Source: a virus. Taken from it: a stretch of DNA of 30,375 nucleotides. Both the position numbers and the translations under genes were made by a program. Below the pieces are notes generated by a model. The model had not been told where the DNA came from, did not search any database, and saw only the letters and a program-made list of their open reading frames with translations. Each line of letters begins with the position of its first letter. The stretch's first letter is position 1. The stretch lies in IMG/VR virus record IMGVR_UViG_3300020371_000039, positions 1-30,375 of that record. One strand, given 5' to 3'. Positions 1-10,045 of the stretch are shown in pieces.

Positions 1-3000
1 AATATTACTCTTCCCCACCAGAAGTTTTAATTACTGATAGTGCAGGAAAAGGTAGATTTGCAGATTATACTGCCACCATTGATTCTGCAGGTCAAATTAC
101 GGGATTTGTAAAAGTTAATGGTGGTAGTTTATACACTCAAGAAAACATTTCTGTCCAAATTATTGCTGTAGGATCTGGAGCAACAGCAACAGCAAAAATT
201 AGAGAATGGCGTAAAGATCGTTATTATAAGAATCTAGCAAACTTAGATTCTGAGAATGGATATTTCTTTAAAAACTTTGTAGATTCTCGTGGACATGGAT
301 ATGCTTACTATGCATCACCATCTACATTGAGGGCAAATGACAATGGATCTACTCACTCTCCTATTTTGGGATTTGCTTATGATGGCAATCCCATTTATGG
401 TCCTTTTGGTTATGCGGACGCTGTAAATCCTCAAAGTTCTGTAGTCCGTATGACTACTAGTTATTTTAGAAATACAACTAGAGACTTTGGTCCCCCAGTT
501 GTTACATATCCAATTGGTACTTTTATTGATGACTATACTTACATTGATGGATCTGGATCTCTAGATCAAAATAATGGTAGGTATTGTGTAACCCCAGAGT
601 TTCCAAATGGAACTTATGCATACTTTATGACAGTTGATGCGTTCAACTCTCCTGAGTTTCCATATATTCTAGGATTAAATTACTACTCGTTACCAGTTGA
701 TTCTAACTATAATTCTCCAATATCCCAAGAAGATATTCCTCTAAGGTCTAAGAGACTTAGAACTTCCGATATTGAAAATAATGGCGATCTTGCTATTGCA
801 AAGATCAATGATGCTAAGAGAGGTAGCGTATCATCAGCATCTATCTTAAGAAGTGTTCCAAATTTTTCGGTTGGATCAAAGTTAAAGATTAACAATAGTC
901 AAACTGAAGGTTTTGGTGTTAGTGCTGAAGTAGATTCAGTCAAAGGAAGACAAGTGGTCTCAATTGAGTCTCAAGACACTAAAGCACTGTTTATTGAATT
1001 AATTTCAACAGCATACTTATTTGATGGTGATACAATTACTCAATCAAATACAGGTGCAACTGGTCAGATTGTAGGAAACGTATTTTCGGGAACACGATTG
1101 GCATTGAGAAATGTTTCTGGAACATTTAGTAGTACAGATAAACTATCATCAAATACTACAGTTGTATCTCTTATTTTAAGTCAGAATTCTTCTTATACCA
1201 AGGGAGCAGTACTATCATTAAGTGATGGTATCAATCTTCCTGTAGCAACAGGAGAAGTACTAGAGACTACTATAGACCAAAATACTGTAAAAGTCAAGGT
1301 AACTTCGGGAACTTTTGTTGCGTCTGATGATCTTATTATCAGAAGTTCCGATCTTATCAACACAACAGGTTCAAAAATTGCGGCAGTTCTGTCATTAAGT
1401 TCTGGATTAGATATTTTCACAGTTAATGATAATGTAGCACTATTATCAACAGCAGATGCTCATGGTGTTGCAGTTAATGAAAAAATTGATATTGATATCA
1501 ATCCCGATGATTCTACTACTACAACTACTTACTATGTAAGAACTAGAATTTATCAAGAAGTCTTCTTCAAGAGTCCAGTCGTATCAAGGGTTCTCAGCGA
1601 TACTGGAGTTGGTAGAATTGCAATTCTAAATGGTGGTAATGATTACACTCCAAATACATATCAAGGCATTGCTCTTTCTGGTGGGTCTGGAACTGGAGCA
1701 GAAGCAACAATTGTTGTATCTCCATCTGGCACAGTCAACAGTGTTACTATTACCAACAAAGGTTCTGGATATAAAAAGTTTGATTTGTTGACTGTTGGCA
1801 ATTCTGCTCTTAATAAAACTAATAATGATACTCCAACTTTACAAGTAAGTGTTGATCATGTTGGATTCTCAATTCAAAATCCTGTTCTTACCGTTGATAG
1901 TTCTATCGGTATTACAACCAACGACTTTTTACAAGTAAATGATGAAATTGTTAAAGTCATTAACAGAACAGATAATAATCTTACTGTAGAGAGAGCACAG
2001 AAAGGAACTATTGCAACTGATCATTTTGATGGTGCTACAGTAACTATCTACGATCCTGGATACAATCTCAATATAGGATATCAAATTGGATCTAGTGTTA
2101 ATGATCCAAGCATTTTATCATACGATCCATCTACTCAAAAAGCAGTTTTTGTCTATGAGTATAATCGTAATCTAAGTCAAATTAATAAAGTAGAACTAAG
2201 TACAGTATTTTTTGATCAAAGTTCTGATCAAAGACTGGTAGAAGTTGATAGTGTAAATGATCCTGACGTATACTTTGAGTTCTCTTCGGACAATACAACT
2301 TTTGTAAAAAATCAAGTATTGGATATCAAGAAGTGCTACAAATATACATTTGATGTTTCGCACTCATCTATGAGTGGTGTTAATTTTGATTTCTCTCCAA
2401 GCATCAATTTAAATGTATTAACTACCGAGAAAACTTCTACTGCTAACACTGTTAGTTTAAAAATCGGTTTTGGACCTAGCATTTCTTCAAATCAATATAC
2501 AACAAAAGAAAGTATTCCATTCACAAAATATTTTTACTTTGATAGGAATGGTAATATCAACTCGGAAAGTTCTTTTGTAAATGTAGTGTCAGATCCTCTA
2601 CAAGGAACTAAAACAGCACTATATGTAACTAGTGATAAAATTTTGTATAGCACTGGATCAGCTGCTCCACATGATGGTAGTGGTGTAATGACTTATATTT
2701 CTAAGTCTATTTTCTCAATTGGAGAAATTAACAGTATCAAAGTGGTTAATATTGGTAGAGATTATAGAAAACTCCCACTTGTTACTGGTATCAATCCAAC
2801 TGAATCATATGCAGCAGTTGCAGAAGCAGTCATTGAGTCTGGAAGAGTTGTTAGCGTAAGTCTGACTAATCAAGGAAAGCATTATTCAAAACCAGTTATC
2901 ACATGCGAAGGTAATGCTAAATTAACTCCAATTTCAGATAATGGAAAAATTACTGGTATTGTAATCAATGATTCTGGATCTAACTACACCACTGCCCCAG

Positions 3001-6000
3001 AAATTACTATTCTAGAATCTGACTTGGATTGTTATTTGAATAGTGAAGATATTGGAGTACCAACTAGTGTACGTATAATCAATAATGGTGGTTCATATCA
3101 CAATGATAGTACACTATCATCTACGTTTAGATCAAATTATATTTTGTTAGTTTCTGACTTTGACGCAGATTCGTTTAGAGTTGGAGAAACAATTGTTCAG
3201 AGATTTGGTTCGGTTGAGGTTGCACGTGCAAGAGTAACTTCTTGGCGAAATGGATCCAATATTTTAATTGTTGATAGAGTAAAAGGTATTTTTAGAACAG
3301 GAAATACAATTACTGGTCTTGCTAGAAATAAAACAGCAAAACTAGAATCATTAGATTATACTAGCTTCTCTGCAGATATCAAATCTTATTATGACAACCA
3401 AGGATATTATAAATCAGATCTAGGTAAAGTAAGTGATTCTAACCAAAGAATTACAGATTCATATTATTACCAAGATTATTCATACCTTGTAAAATCAAGA
3501 ACTTCCATTGATACATGGAGATCTTTAATTAAAACAACATCACACCCTGCAGGATTCCAATTATTTGGTGAGGTTTTGGTTGAATCATCTTCTAAAGTAG
3601 AGATGAGTCCAAATACTTCAACAAAAACTACTAGTATTGTTCAGTTATGGAATCCAGATGTAAATAAAGTTACAGTAATTAGCACCAAGAAAAAGATAAC
3701 CCAAAGCATTGCTCTTGTAAAAGATACAGTTATTGAGAAGGGTGTTGGATCTGTAAGTATTGATACATTTAATACTAGTGAAGTCAAAGCAAAAGAAGTA
3801 TTCTTAAATGCATCTTTTGATGGAGCGTTTACGGACAGAGGTAATCTTGAAGGAACTACTACGTTTAATCTCATAGATAAAAATGGAAACACAGTATCTC
3901 CATATAACGAGCAAGCTTTAACTATCACTCTTGATGGAATTATTCAAGAACCTGGAATTGCATATACTGTATCGGGAGATAAGATTGTTTTTGCACAACC
4001 ACCACTAGGTCCTTCAATTAAAGATGGACAAGTTGCTCCAGGTGTAAAGTTTTATGGAAGATGGTTCCAATTTAAAACCGATAGTCTTAATCAAAAATAT
4101 CTCAAAAAAATTAGAAACATTTTCCAAAGAAGTGGAACATGGATTGATGCTGCTAATCAACTTGGCAGAAACCGAGCATTCATTCAATCCGAAACTTTAG
4201 GATACATCAAATCAAAGTATACGACTTTTGCTTGGGGAACTTTAGATACTAAGTGTTATCGCGATATTGGTCTAATTATAGACGCATTAGAACATGACTT
4301 AAGATTTGGTGGAAATGAAAAAACTATTAAAGCTGCCGAATCATATTTTAGAGCAGGAACATTAGATTATATTGATGGGGAAATAGAAGCTACTATTGAT
4401 GCTTTTGCTTTTGCAGTTCGTCTTTGTAAACTAGCAATGCGTAACTGGGACTATACTGATCGTCAAGTATCTTGGACCCCAGGTACAGATATTGTTGAAA
4501 CTAGTAATACTGATAATATTACAATTGGTATGAAAGTTAGTGCTGGTAAGGCATTTGCTGAAGGAACAAGAGTTGCTGAAATTCTTGATAGTAGAAATAT
4601 TAGAGTTACTACAAATGCTCTTAATGTTACAAATGCATCTACTAATACACTATTATCTAATACTGTAATCAATCAAGATACCGTATCTGGTTCTAATGTT
4701 GTAGAAATTGCTCCTGGAGTATTTTTACAAATTACACCAGTTAATACTTTTAGTATTGCTCCAGCAACTGGAGCTCTACCTTCCGATAATGCCCAAATGA
4801 CTTTCATTTGGAGTGGTTTAAATACTGGAACTTTCTTTGATGCATCTACATTGATTGCAGCAAATAAGGTCAATATTCAGAGAGAAGCATCTCATAGAAT
4901 TTACAATAAGTATCCAAACTTCACATACCCAAGAGTTCCAGAAAATGCATTTAGATTTAAAGATTCTCGTAGATTGATTTACGAAAATCTGCAGTCTATA
5001 ACTAACCAAGTAATTGCAGAACTAGAGTCGCAGTTTGGAGCAGAATATGCTACAGATTCTTGTGCGAGAGATTTGAAGATTATTATTGCATCAGTTGCAG
5101 AAGATATTGGTCGTGGAGGTAACTCTGCAACTATTTCTTCAACTAATAGATATTTTGATGCTCATGATGCACTTGAAGGAGAAAGATCAGAGTCCGTATT
5201 TGCATTTGAATATGCACGCGAGTTGTGCATTGAAGCCATTAATAATAGAGGCGCAATTAAAGATTCAAATATCATTCTAGTACCAGAGTGCAATGATGTC
5301 AATTCTTCAATAACTACTCTGTTTGACATTCTAATCAATGCTATTACTAATAATCAAAAACCATCAATTTCGGTAAATACTGGAATTAAAGAATGGGTTG
5401 AAGCAGAAGACTTCTGTTTCCGTGATACAGGTATTTTTGTTGATGCAGTTGTTCATTGTCTTCGTTATGGTGGCAATAAAGAAGTAATTGATTTTGCAAA
5501 TGCATATTTCTACAAAGGAGATCTAAATCACGTCAAATCAGAATTGAGAGAAACAATTTATGCATATAATCAAGCAAGAGACTTGATGATTGATGCAATG
5601 CTGAATCAAATTTCTGGATCAACCATTATTGCTCCTTACACCGATCCATTAGTTCGTGTAGACACTTCAACTCCATTGTGTGCAGAAGTTAAGAGTGCAA
5701 TTACTACATTTGCTCAGATTGTGGAAGATACTCTAGAAGGTGGTCCAGATAGAATTGAAGTTATCCCTGCTAATGAAAACTCTATTGGAAATTGGACTAC
5801 ACTTAGAACATATTCAAATATTAATATTCTACCAGATCCCCAACTAGTAAATGGAGTATTGAAAGAATGTGAAGATGTTGCTTCTTCTCTAGATTCTCTA
5901 TACGAAAATATTCGTACAACTTTAGTTACAGGTAAAGGAACTGCGGTTGTATCAAATCCAGACTATATTGATGGGGAGAATACTGTATTTGACTTATATT

Positions 6001-8204
6001 ATGAAGACGGAACTCCAGTAAGCACAGATAACAATGAAAATCTATTCATTGCATTAAGCGGGGTTCTGCAGCATGAAACCGCATATACTATTGATAGAAC
6101 TACAATTCCTAACAAAGTTATATTCTCTACTCCGCCAATCTGGGGTCAAAATGAAAATACTAAGACCGTACAAGAACCTCTCGCAGTAGAGAAGTTCTTT
6201 GCTCATAGTGTAGGTAATTATTTACGTTGTGAAATTGATAAGTCTGGCATTCTTGATGGTTCTGCAGGTCCATTCTTGATCATTGACACCGAAACTGATA
6301 AGGTAAAATCAATTGACGATTCCCGATTTGCATTAGTCTTTATTGACGGGACATTACAAAGAGAAAAAGATTCCTATATGATTAATGGATCTACAATTAC
6401 ATTTACTAGAAAAATATTCCCAGATAACAATATTGAGATTGTAGTTTTATATGGAAGAGATGTTGAGCAATCTATTACTCTATTTGATTTCCAGAGAAAC
6501 ACTTATTATAATGAACTTACTTTAACATGCGATGCTGGATCTGCTAATAACTTCTTAGCGTGGAAGTCTTGGTATAATAATTCTTATGATAAGTTCAGAG
6601 TTGCATATCAAAAAATTGGTGGTGTTAAAAAGTTCATTGGAAACTTAAAAACTTATACCAGCACTTCACAATCTTTAATTATTACTCTTGCAGGAACTAA
6701 TCCAGATATGGATTCTAGTAATATCTTCTTTGCAGGAAACTCTGATTTTTCAGATGAATATGAATTAACTGGAACTGCAAATAATATTGCAATTAAGAGA
6801 AATGACATCAATGAATATAGAATGCAGAGAAATTCTGCTGATTGGTTATATGGTAGTGAAAGAGCAGATGAATCATTCTACGAAAGAAAGAGGTTATTTG
6901 CAAACTTAAACGCTGGAGATATCATTAAGATTGACGGTGAAAAATCTTTCAGAACTATCAATAAACTACCACAATATGTAAATCCAAAAAACTATAATCC
7001 TGGTGAAGATGTATCAAATAGTTTCTTTGGTTCTGTCACTACTACCAATTATGATGGAGATACCGATGGCGTAGGTCTCAGTGTATCATGCGAAATTTCT
7101 AACGGCAGTGTAACATCAGTATCTTGGAATAGAAAAGATTTACAGTTGCAATATGATACTGGAATTATCCAACCAACAACTGCTTATGGTTATGATTCTC
7201 CTCCAATTTTACACTTCATTTCTAGAAATCAACAAGGTGGTGGTGCTAGAGCAGAAGTAGTTGTGTCAAGGGGACAGATTATTGATATTGTAATTACAAA
7301 TCCTGGTTCTGGATATACTGAAGCACCTAAGGTCGTTACTGCAAGACAGTATGACATTATTAAAAAGGGTGGAAGAAAAATTGACACATTCCATAGTCTT
7401 GTTATTGGATCACAAATTCAACAATCTTCACCAGTTGCAATTGATGTATCCAATTCCAACTTTAGAATTAGATCACTTGAATATCTTGTTACATTTAACG
7501 CATCAGCAAGTAAAGGTGAATATACCTTGTCACTGTTCATGCAACAAAGACTTAATTTTTCTGCAAAACTAAGTTCCAAGCAAGAAATTGTAAGATTTGG
7601 AAAACAATCTGAAGGATTTGCTTCTTCTCCCGTAAGTCAACCAAGTTCTGCATTTACGTTGATGTATGAATTTGGAAGTGTTATTGATTCACAACCAACG
7701 TTGAATACACATGTTGAGAGTATTAAAGCATACCAAGTTGGTTTCTCAAGAAATTCATCTCTTGAAGATCTAACAATATTTAATAATCTAGATCATTGGG
7801 AGAATTCTATCTTTATAGATACTGGTAACTTAGTAGCTTCTAGTGGAACTCCTGTTTCTAAAGTGACGGTTGAAAGTTTGAGACCTTATCAAATTACTTC
7901 CGATGGTGAAAATGCTACTACACCATTCATGTTAGGATATCCAACAATTAATTATTATATGCAGAGACTTGATGTTTCAGATGTTCCTGCAGAAGGAGAT
8001 GCTGGTTATCTTGCAACTGGAGCAGTTGTATATGTAAATGGTGATACATCTAGGTTCCCTGCTTCTGGAACCATTTTACTAGGAAGAGAACAAATTTCTT
8101 ACACTAGTAAACTCACTGATCGTTTCTTAGATTGCACAAGAGGTGTCAATGGTACACCTATTGAGGAGCACCTCATCGGGGAGTACTTAAGAAACGTCCT
8201 ATAA
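1..8204 (+). CDS. Giant virion structural protein with YHYH domain, 5'-truncated (gp7 position)
   Basis: The frame is open from base 3 to the TAA at 8202-8204, giving 2733 visible residues; the true start lies upstream, so the TTG at 327 is not a start. Counting residue 1 at base 3, residues about 70-240 form a YHYH-type domain, with DGNPIYGPFGY and then NGRYCVTPEFPNGTYAYF followed by FPYILG. Next come long beta-rich stretches with repeated GSGY-type and GExI/SGA-type modules. Three related alpha-helical repeats begin at about residues 1418, 1687 and 1805. Three DGIIQ/SGVLQ/DGTLQ beta units lie near residues 1307, 2016 and 2112. No catalytic motif or membrane segment is seen. The gene sits directly before gene 8, the place of T4 gene 7 (baseplate wedge), so a peripheral baseplate role is inferred from position and composition, not from recognisable similarity to gp7. 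The structural-protein call is firm; the exact role is not. Confidence 0.85.
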   Translation, partial: YYSSPPEVLITDSAGKGRFADYTATIDSAGQITGFVKVNGGSLYTQENISVQIIAVGSGATATAKIREWRKDRYYKNLANLDSENGYFFKNFVDSRGHGYAYYASPSTLRANDNGSTHSPILGFAYDGNPIYGPFGYADAVNPQSSVVRMTTSYFRNTTRDFGPPVVTYPIGTFIDDYTYIDGSGSLDQNNGRYCVTPEFPNGTYAYFMTVDAFNSPEFPYILGLNYYSLPVDSNYNSPISQEDIPLRSKRLRTSDIENNGDLAIAKINDAKRGSVSSASILRSVPNFSVGSKLKINNSQTEGFGVSAEVDSVKGRQVVSIESQDTKALFIELISTAYLFDGDTITQSNTGATGQIVGNVFSGTRLALRNVSGTFSSTDKLSSNTTVVSLILSQNSSYTKGAVLSLSDGINLPVATGEVLETTIDQNTVKVKVTSGTFVASDDLIIRSSDLINTTGSKIAAVLSLSSGLDIFTVNDNVALLSTADAHGVAVNEKIDIDINPDDSTTTTTYYVRTRIYQEVFFKSPVVSRVLSDTGVGRIAILNGGNDYTPNTYQGIALSGGSGTGAEATIVVSPSGTVNSVTITNKGSGYKKFDLLTVGNSALNKTNNDTPTLQVSVDHVGFSIQNPVLTVDSSIGITTNDFLQVNDEIVKVINRTDNNLTVERAQKGTIATDHFDGATVTIYDPGYNLNIGYQIGSSVNDPSILSYDPSTQKAVFVYEYNRNLSQINKVELSTVFFDQSSDQRLVEVDSVNDPDVYFEFSSDNTTFVKNQVLDIKKCYKYTFDVSHSSMSGVNFDFSPSINLNVLTTEKTSTANTVSLKIGFGPSISSNQYTTKESIPFTKYFYFDRNGNINSESSFVNVVSDPLQGTKTALYVTSDKILYSTGSAAPHDGSGVMTYISKSIFSIGEINSIKVVNIGRDYRKLPLVTGINPTESYAAVAEAVIESGRVVSVSLTNQGKHYSKPVITCEGNAKLTPISDNGKITGIVINDSGSNYTTAPEITILESDLDCYLNSEDIGVPTSVRIINNGGSYHNDSTLSSTFRSNYILLVSDFDADSFRVGETIVQRFGSVEVARARVTSWRNGSNILIVDRVKGIFRTGNTITGLARNKTAKLESLDYTSFSADIKSYYDNQGYYKSDLGKVSDSNQRITDSYYYQDYSYLVKSRTSIDTWRSLIKTTSHPAGFQLFGEVLVESSSKVEMSPNTSTKTTSIVQLWNPDVNKVTVISTKKKITQSIALVKDTVIEKGVGSVSIDTFNTSEVKAKEVFLNASFDGAFTDRGNLEGTTTFNLIDKNGNTVSPYNEQALTITLDGIIQEPGIAYTVSGDKIVFAQPPLGPSIKDGQVAPGVKFYGRWFQFKTDSLNQKYLKKIRNIFQRSGTWIDAANQLGRNRAFIQSETLGYIKSKYTTFAWGTLDTKCYRDIGLIIDALEHDLRFGGNEKTIKAAESYFRAGTLDYIDGEIEATIDAFAFAVRLCKLAMRNWDYTDRQVSWTPGTDIVETSNTDNITIGMKVSAGKAFAEGTRVAEILDSRNIRVTTNALNVTNASTNTLLSNTVINQDTVSGSNVVEIAPGVFLQITPVNTFSIAPATGALPSDNAQMTFIWSGLNTGTFFDASTLIAANKVNIQREASHRIYNKYPNFTYPRVPENAFRFKDSRRLIYENLQSITNQVIAELESQFGAEYATDSCARDLKIIIASVAEDIGRGGNSATISSTNRYFDAHDALEGERSESVFAFEYARELCIEAINNRGAIKDSNIILVPECNDVNSSITTLFDILINAITNNQKPSISVNTGIKEWVEAEDFCFRDTGIFVDAVVHCLRYGGNKEVIDFANAYFYKGDLNHVKSELRETIYAYNQARDLMIDAMLNQISGSTIIAPYTDPLVRVDTSTPLCAEVKSAITTFAQIVEDTLEGGPDRIEVIPANENSIGNWTTLRTYSNINILPDPQLVNGVLKECEDVASSLDSLYENIRTTLVTGKGTAVVSNPDYIDGENTVFDLYYEDGTPVSTDNNENLFIALSGVLQHETAYTIDRTTIPNKVIFSTPPIWGQNENTKTVQEPLAVEKFFAHSVGNYLRCEIDKSGILDGSAGPFLIIDTETDKVKSIDDSRFALVFIDGTLQREKDSYMINGSTITFTRKIFPDNNIEIVVLYGRDVEQSITLFDFQRNTYYNELTLTCDAGSANNFLAWKSWYNNSYDKFRVAYQKIGGVKKFIGNLKTYTSTSQSLIITLAGTNPDMDSSNIFFAGNSDFSDEYELTGTANNIAIKRNDINEYRMQRNSADWLYGSERADESFYERKRLFANLNAGDIIKIDGEKSFRTINKLPQYVNPKNYNPGEDVSNSFFGSVTTTNYDGDTDGVGLSVSCEISNGSVTSVSWNRKDLQLQYDTGIIQPTTAYGYDSPPILHFISRNQQGGGARAEVVVSRGQIIDIVITNPGSGYTEAPKVVTARQYDIIKKGGRKIDTFHSLVIGSQIQQSSPVAIDVSNSNFRIRSLEYLVTFNASASKGEYTLSLFMQQRLNFSAKLSSKQEIVRFGKQSEGFASSPVSQPSSAFTLMYEFGSVIDSQPTLNTHVESIKAYQVGFSRNSSLEDLTIFNNLDHWENSIFIDTGNLVASSGTPVSKVTVESLRPYQITSDGENATTPFMLGYPTINYYMQRLDVSDVPAEGDAGYLATGAVVYVNGDTSRFPASGTILLGREQISYTSKLTDRFLDCTRGVNGTPIEEHLIGEYLRNVL
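4254..5606 (+). repeat. Threefold helical repeat inside the giant YHYH protein
   Basis: Three units of about 62-64 residues lie at 4254-4445, 5061-5246 and 5415-5606. Each starts C-x-RD, has (L/V/S)xxD(L/I/C)xxGGN near its middle, then SYF/RYF/AYF, and ends in an R-L-C/R-E-L-C/R-D-L helix followed by a short N-terminated turn. Their helical character contrasts with the beta-rich remainder of the protein. Confidence 0.82.
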
Positions 8205-8217
8205 ATAAATATAAATA
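8200..8217 (+). promoter_or_regulatory. Tandem T4-type late promoter boxes
   Basis: TATAAATA occurs at 8200-8207 and again at 8210-8217, exactly 10 bp apart. This matches the NATAAATA late-promoter consensus of T4-like phages. The upstream gene's TAA stop (8202-8204) lies inside the first box. Transcription would start a few bases downstream of a box and give a leader of about 30-40 bases before gene 8. Motif and position are seen; activity is inferred. Confidence 0.75.
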
Positions 8218-8253
8218 ACTCGGATTCAGTCTTATTACACAGGCACTAGTGCT

Positions 8254-10020
8254 ATGGCAGCTATTATTTCAGAAAAGTTTAGAATTTTTAACGCGAAACA
8301 GTTTCTAGAATCCCTAAGCGAAGGTTCTAATGATGCTGATGCAAGTCGTACAAGAATGTACTTCTTTGTTGGCAGATCTTCCAGATGGGATGCATACATT
8401 GAAATCTTCAATGTAAGTGGAACGTTCCAAGTAGGAGAAACTGTTAGTGGAGGTGGATGGAGTGGCGTTGTTGCTGCCGTTTACCCTAACAGTCTTCTTC
8501 TAAACACCATTCTACCAACCCCCACTACAACACCAGCGTTTGGTACAACACTTACTGGTGGCACTTCAAGTGCATCTGCTAAGTCGGGTGTTTATAGATA
8601 CGGAACTGAAGATGCTCCTCCAGCACCACTAGACAACAAATCCGAGAAACAAGCAATTTACGAAGAGTTAATCGCTGCCAAGAGAATCACTTCGCCTTTT
8701 GCTCGTCTTGTAGTTCCTCGTTACAATTGGAACCTTACACTGAATCCTAAGTTTGACATGTATCGTTCAAACTACTCCCCAACTCCAGGTGGCGGTGGTG
8801 CTATTGGCGTACAAACTGCACTAGGTTCTGTTTCTTTGTCTGGATCTAAGTTCTACGTAATGAACTCCAGATATGAAGTATTCAAGTGTTTGTATAATGG
8901 TCAAAGTCCAGCAGCTCCAACGGGGCAGAATGCTACTTACGAACCTACTTCACAACCAACTGCAGGTCAAGGAACTTTCGTAGGCGGAACATTTACAGAA
9001 CCTGCAGGAACTGCAGGATACATCTGGAAGCACATGTACACCCTCACAACAGGCGATGTACTATCTTTCCTATCAACAGACTTTATGCCTATTGCAGAGG
9101 CAGGAGAAGCGTCTAGAGTCGCTGTAGAGGGTGCTGCTGTTGATGGTGCTATTGATGTAGTAGTAACAAAGGATGCAGGAAGCAATTTACCTCCTAGCAC
9201 AACCTTATACACTCCAGCTTATGGCGATGGTACAGGAGCAGTTGTCAAGTTTATGACAGATGGTTCTGGATCTATTACATCTGCAGAAATGGAAGCAGTT
9301 GGTTCTGGATACACTTATGCAAGTGCTATTCTAGAAACTGGTAAGGTCTTTACAGATTCTGCTCTAACAGCAGCAGCAGGTGCTTTTGCTGGAACAGCAG
9401 CATTAGAACTAGTAATTGGACCAGAAGGTGGTCATGGATCTAATGCAGAAGATGAGTTGTTCTCCAAGAGAATCATGACAAACATTCGTCTAACTTATGA
9501 CGAAGGTTCAGGTGATTTCCCTGTTGATAATGACTTCCGTCGTATTGGTATTATTCAAGATCCATATGATTACGGAACCACAAACTTTGCTTCAGCAAGT
9601 ACCTTACGTGGAACCAGAGTACTCAAAGTAAATGGTGCTACTGCTGATTATATTGCAGATGAAGTAATTTCGCAATCTGTTAATGGTGGTGCTAACACTG
9701 CTTACGGAACTGTAGTTTCTTGGGATTCTACAAATGGCATTCTGAAGTACTTCCAATCTCCAGAACTACATAAAGAAACTGGTAAGGTCTGGGCGTTTGA
9801 ATCTGATGCTGCTAATGCAGTTGTTGGAGCAACTTCTACTGCATCAGGATCTGTTGATACTGCACAAAACGCAATTCTTTCCGATATCTCCTTTACTGGT
9901 GGACTTGCTTCCCCAGAACTAGAACCAAACTCTGGAGAAATCGTATACATAGAGAATAGAAGACAGATTACTAGAGCTCCTGACCAAATTGAGGACATTA
10001 AACTAGTAATTGAATTCTGA
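8254..10020 (+). CDS. 8: Baseplate wedge protein, T4 gp8 family
   Basis: The 588-residue protein should form part of the baseplate wedge, as gp8 does in T4. Family signatures lie at both ends and the middle: SEKFRIF at 6-12, FFVGRSSRW at 37-45, VVPRYNW at 153-159, the FRRIGIIQDP segment, and a C-terminus with GEIVYIENR, then APDQIE, from residue 561. From memory these match T4 gp8 (334 residues) in order and spacing at the end. This protein is about 250 residues longer. Much of the extra length is beta modules: GETVSGG...SGVVAAV at about 55-70, and a GTGAVVKF...VGSGYTYASAIL unit in the middle. The ATG at 8254 follows the tandem late boxes by about 40 bases; no strong Shine-Dalgarno is seen. 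The DUF4815 gene follows after 25 bases. Confidence 0.9.
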   Translation: MAAIISEKFRIFNAKQFLESLSEGSNDADASRTRMYFFVGRSSRWDAYIEIFNVSGTFQVGETVSGGGWSGVVAAVYPNSLLLNTILPTPTTTPAFGTTLTGGTSSASAKSGVYRYGTEDAPPAPLDNKSEKQAIYEELIAAKRITSPFARLVVPRYNWNLTLNPKFDMYRSNYSPTPGGGGAIGVQTALGSVSLSGSKFYVMNSRYEVFKCLYNGQSPAAPTGQNATYEPTSQPTAGQGTFVGGTFTEPAGTAGYIWKHMYTLTTGDVLSFLSTDFMPIAEAGEASRVAVEGAAVDGAIDVVVTKDAGSNLPPSTTLYTPAYGDGTGAVVKFMTDGSGSITSAEMEAVGSGYTYASAILETGKVFTDSALTAAAGAFAGTAALELVIGPEGGHGSNAEDELFSKRIMTNIRLTYDEGSGDFPVDNDFRRIGIIQDPYDYGTTNFASASTLRGTRVLKVNGATADYIADEVISQSVNGGANTAYGTVVSWDSTNGILKYFQSPELHKETGKVWAFESDAANAVVGATSTASGSVDTAQNAILSDISFTGGLASPELEPNSGEIVYIENRRQITRAPDQIEDIKLVIEF

Positions 10021-10045
10021 TCAGTTGATTTAGAGATCGTGCGAG

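Noticed and set aside
327-8204. TTG at 327 as the start of the first gene
   Set aside because: The frame is open back to base 3 with clearly coding sequence, including part of the YHYH domain, so the gene begins before the window.
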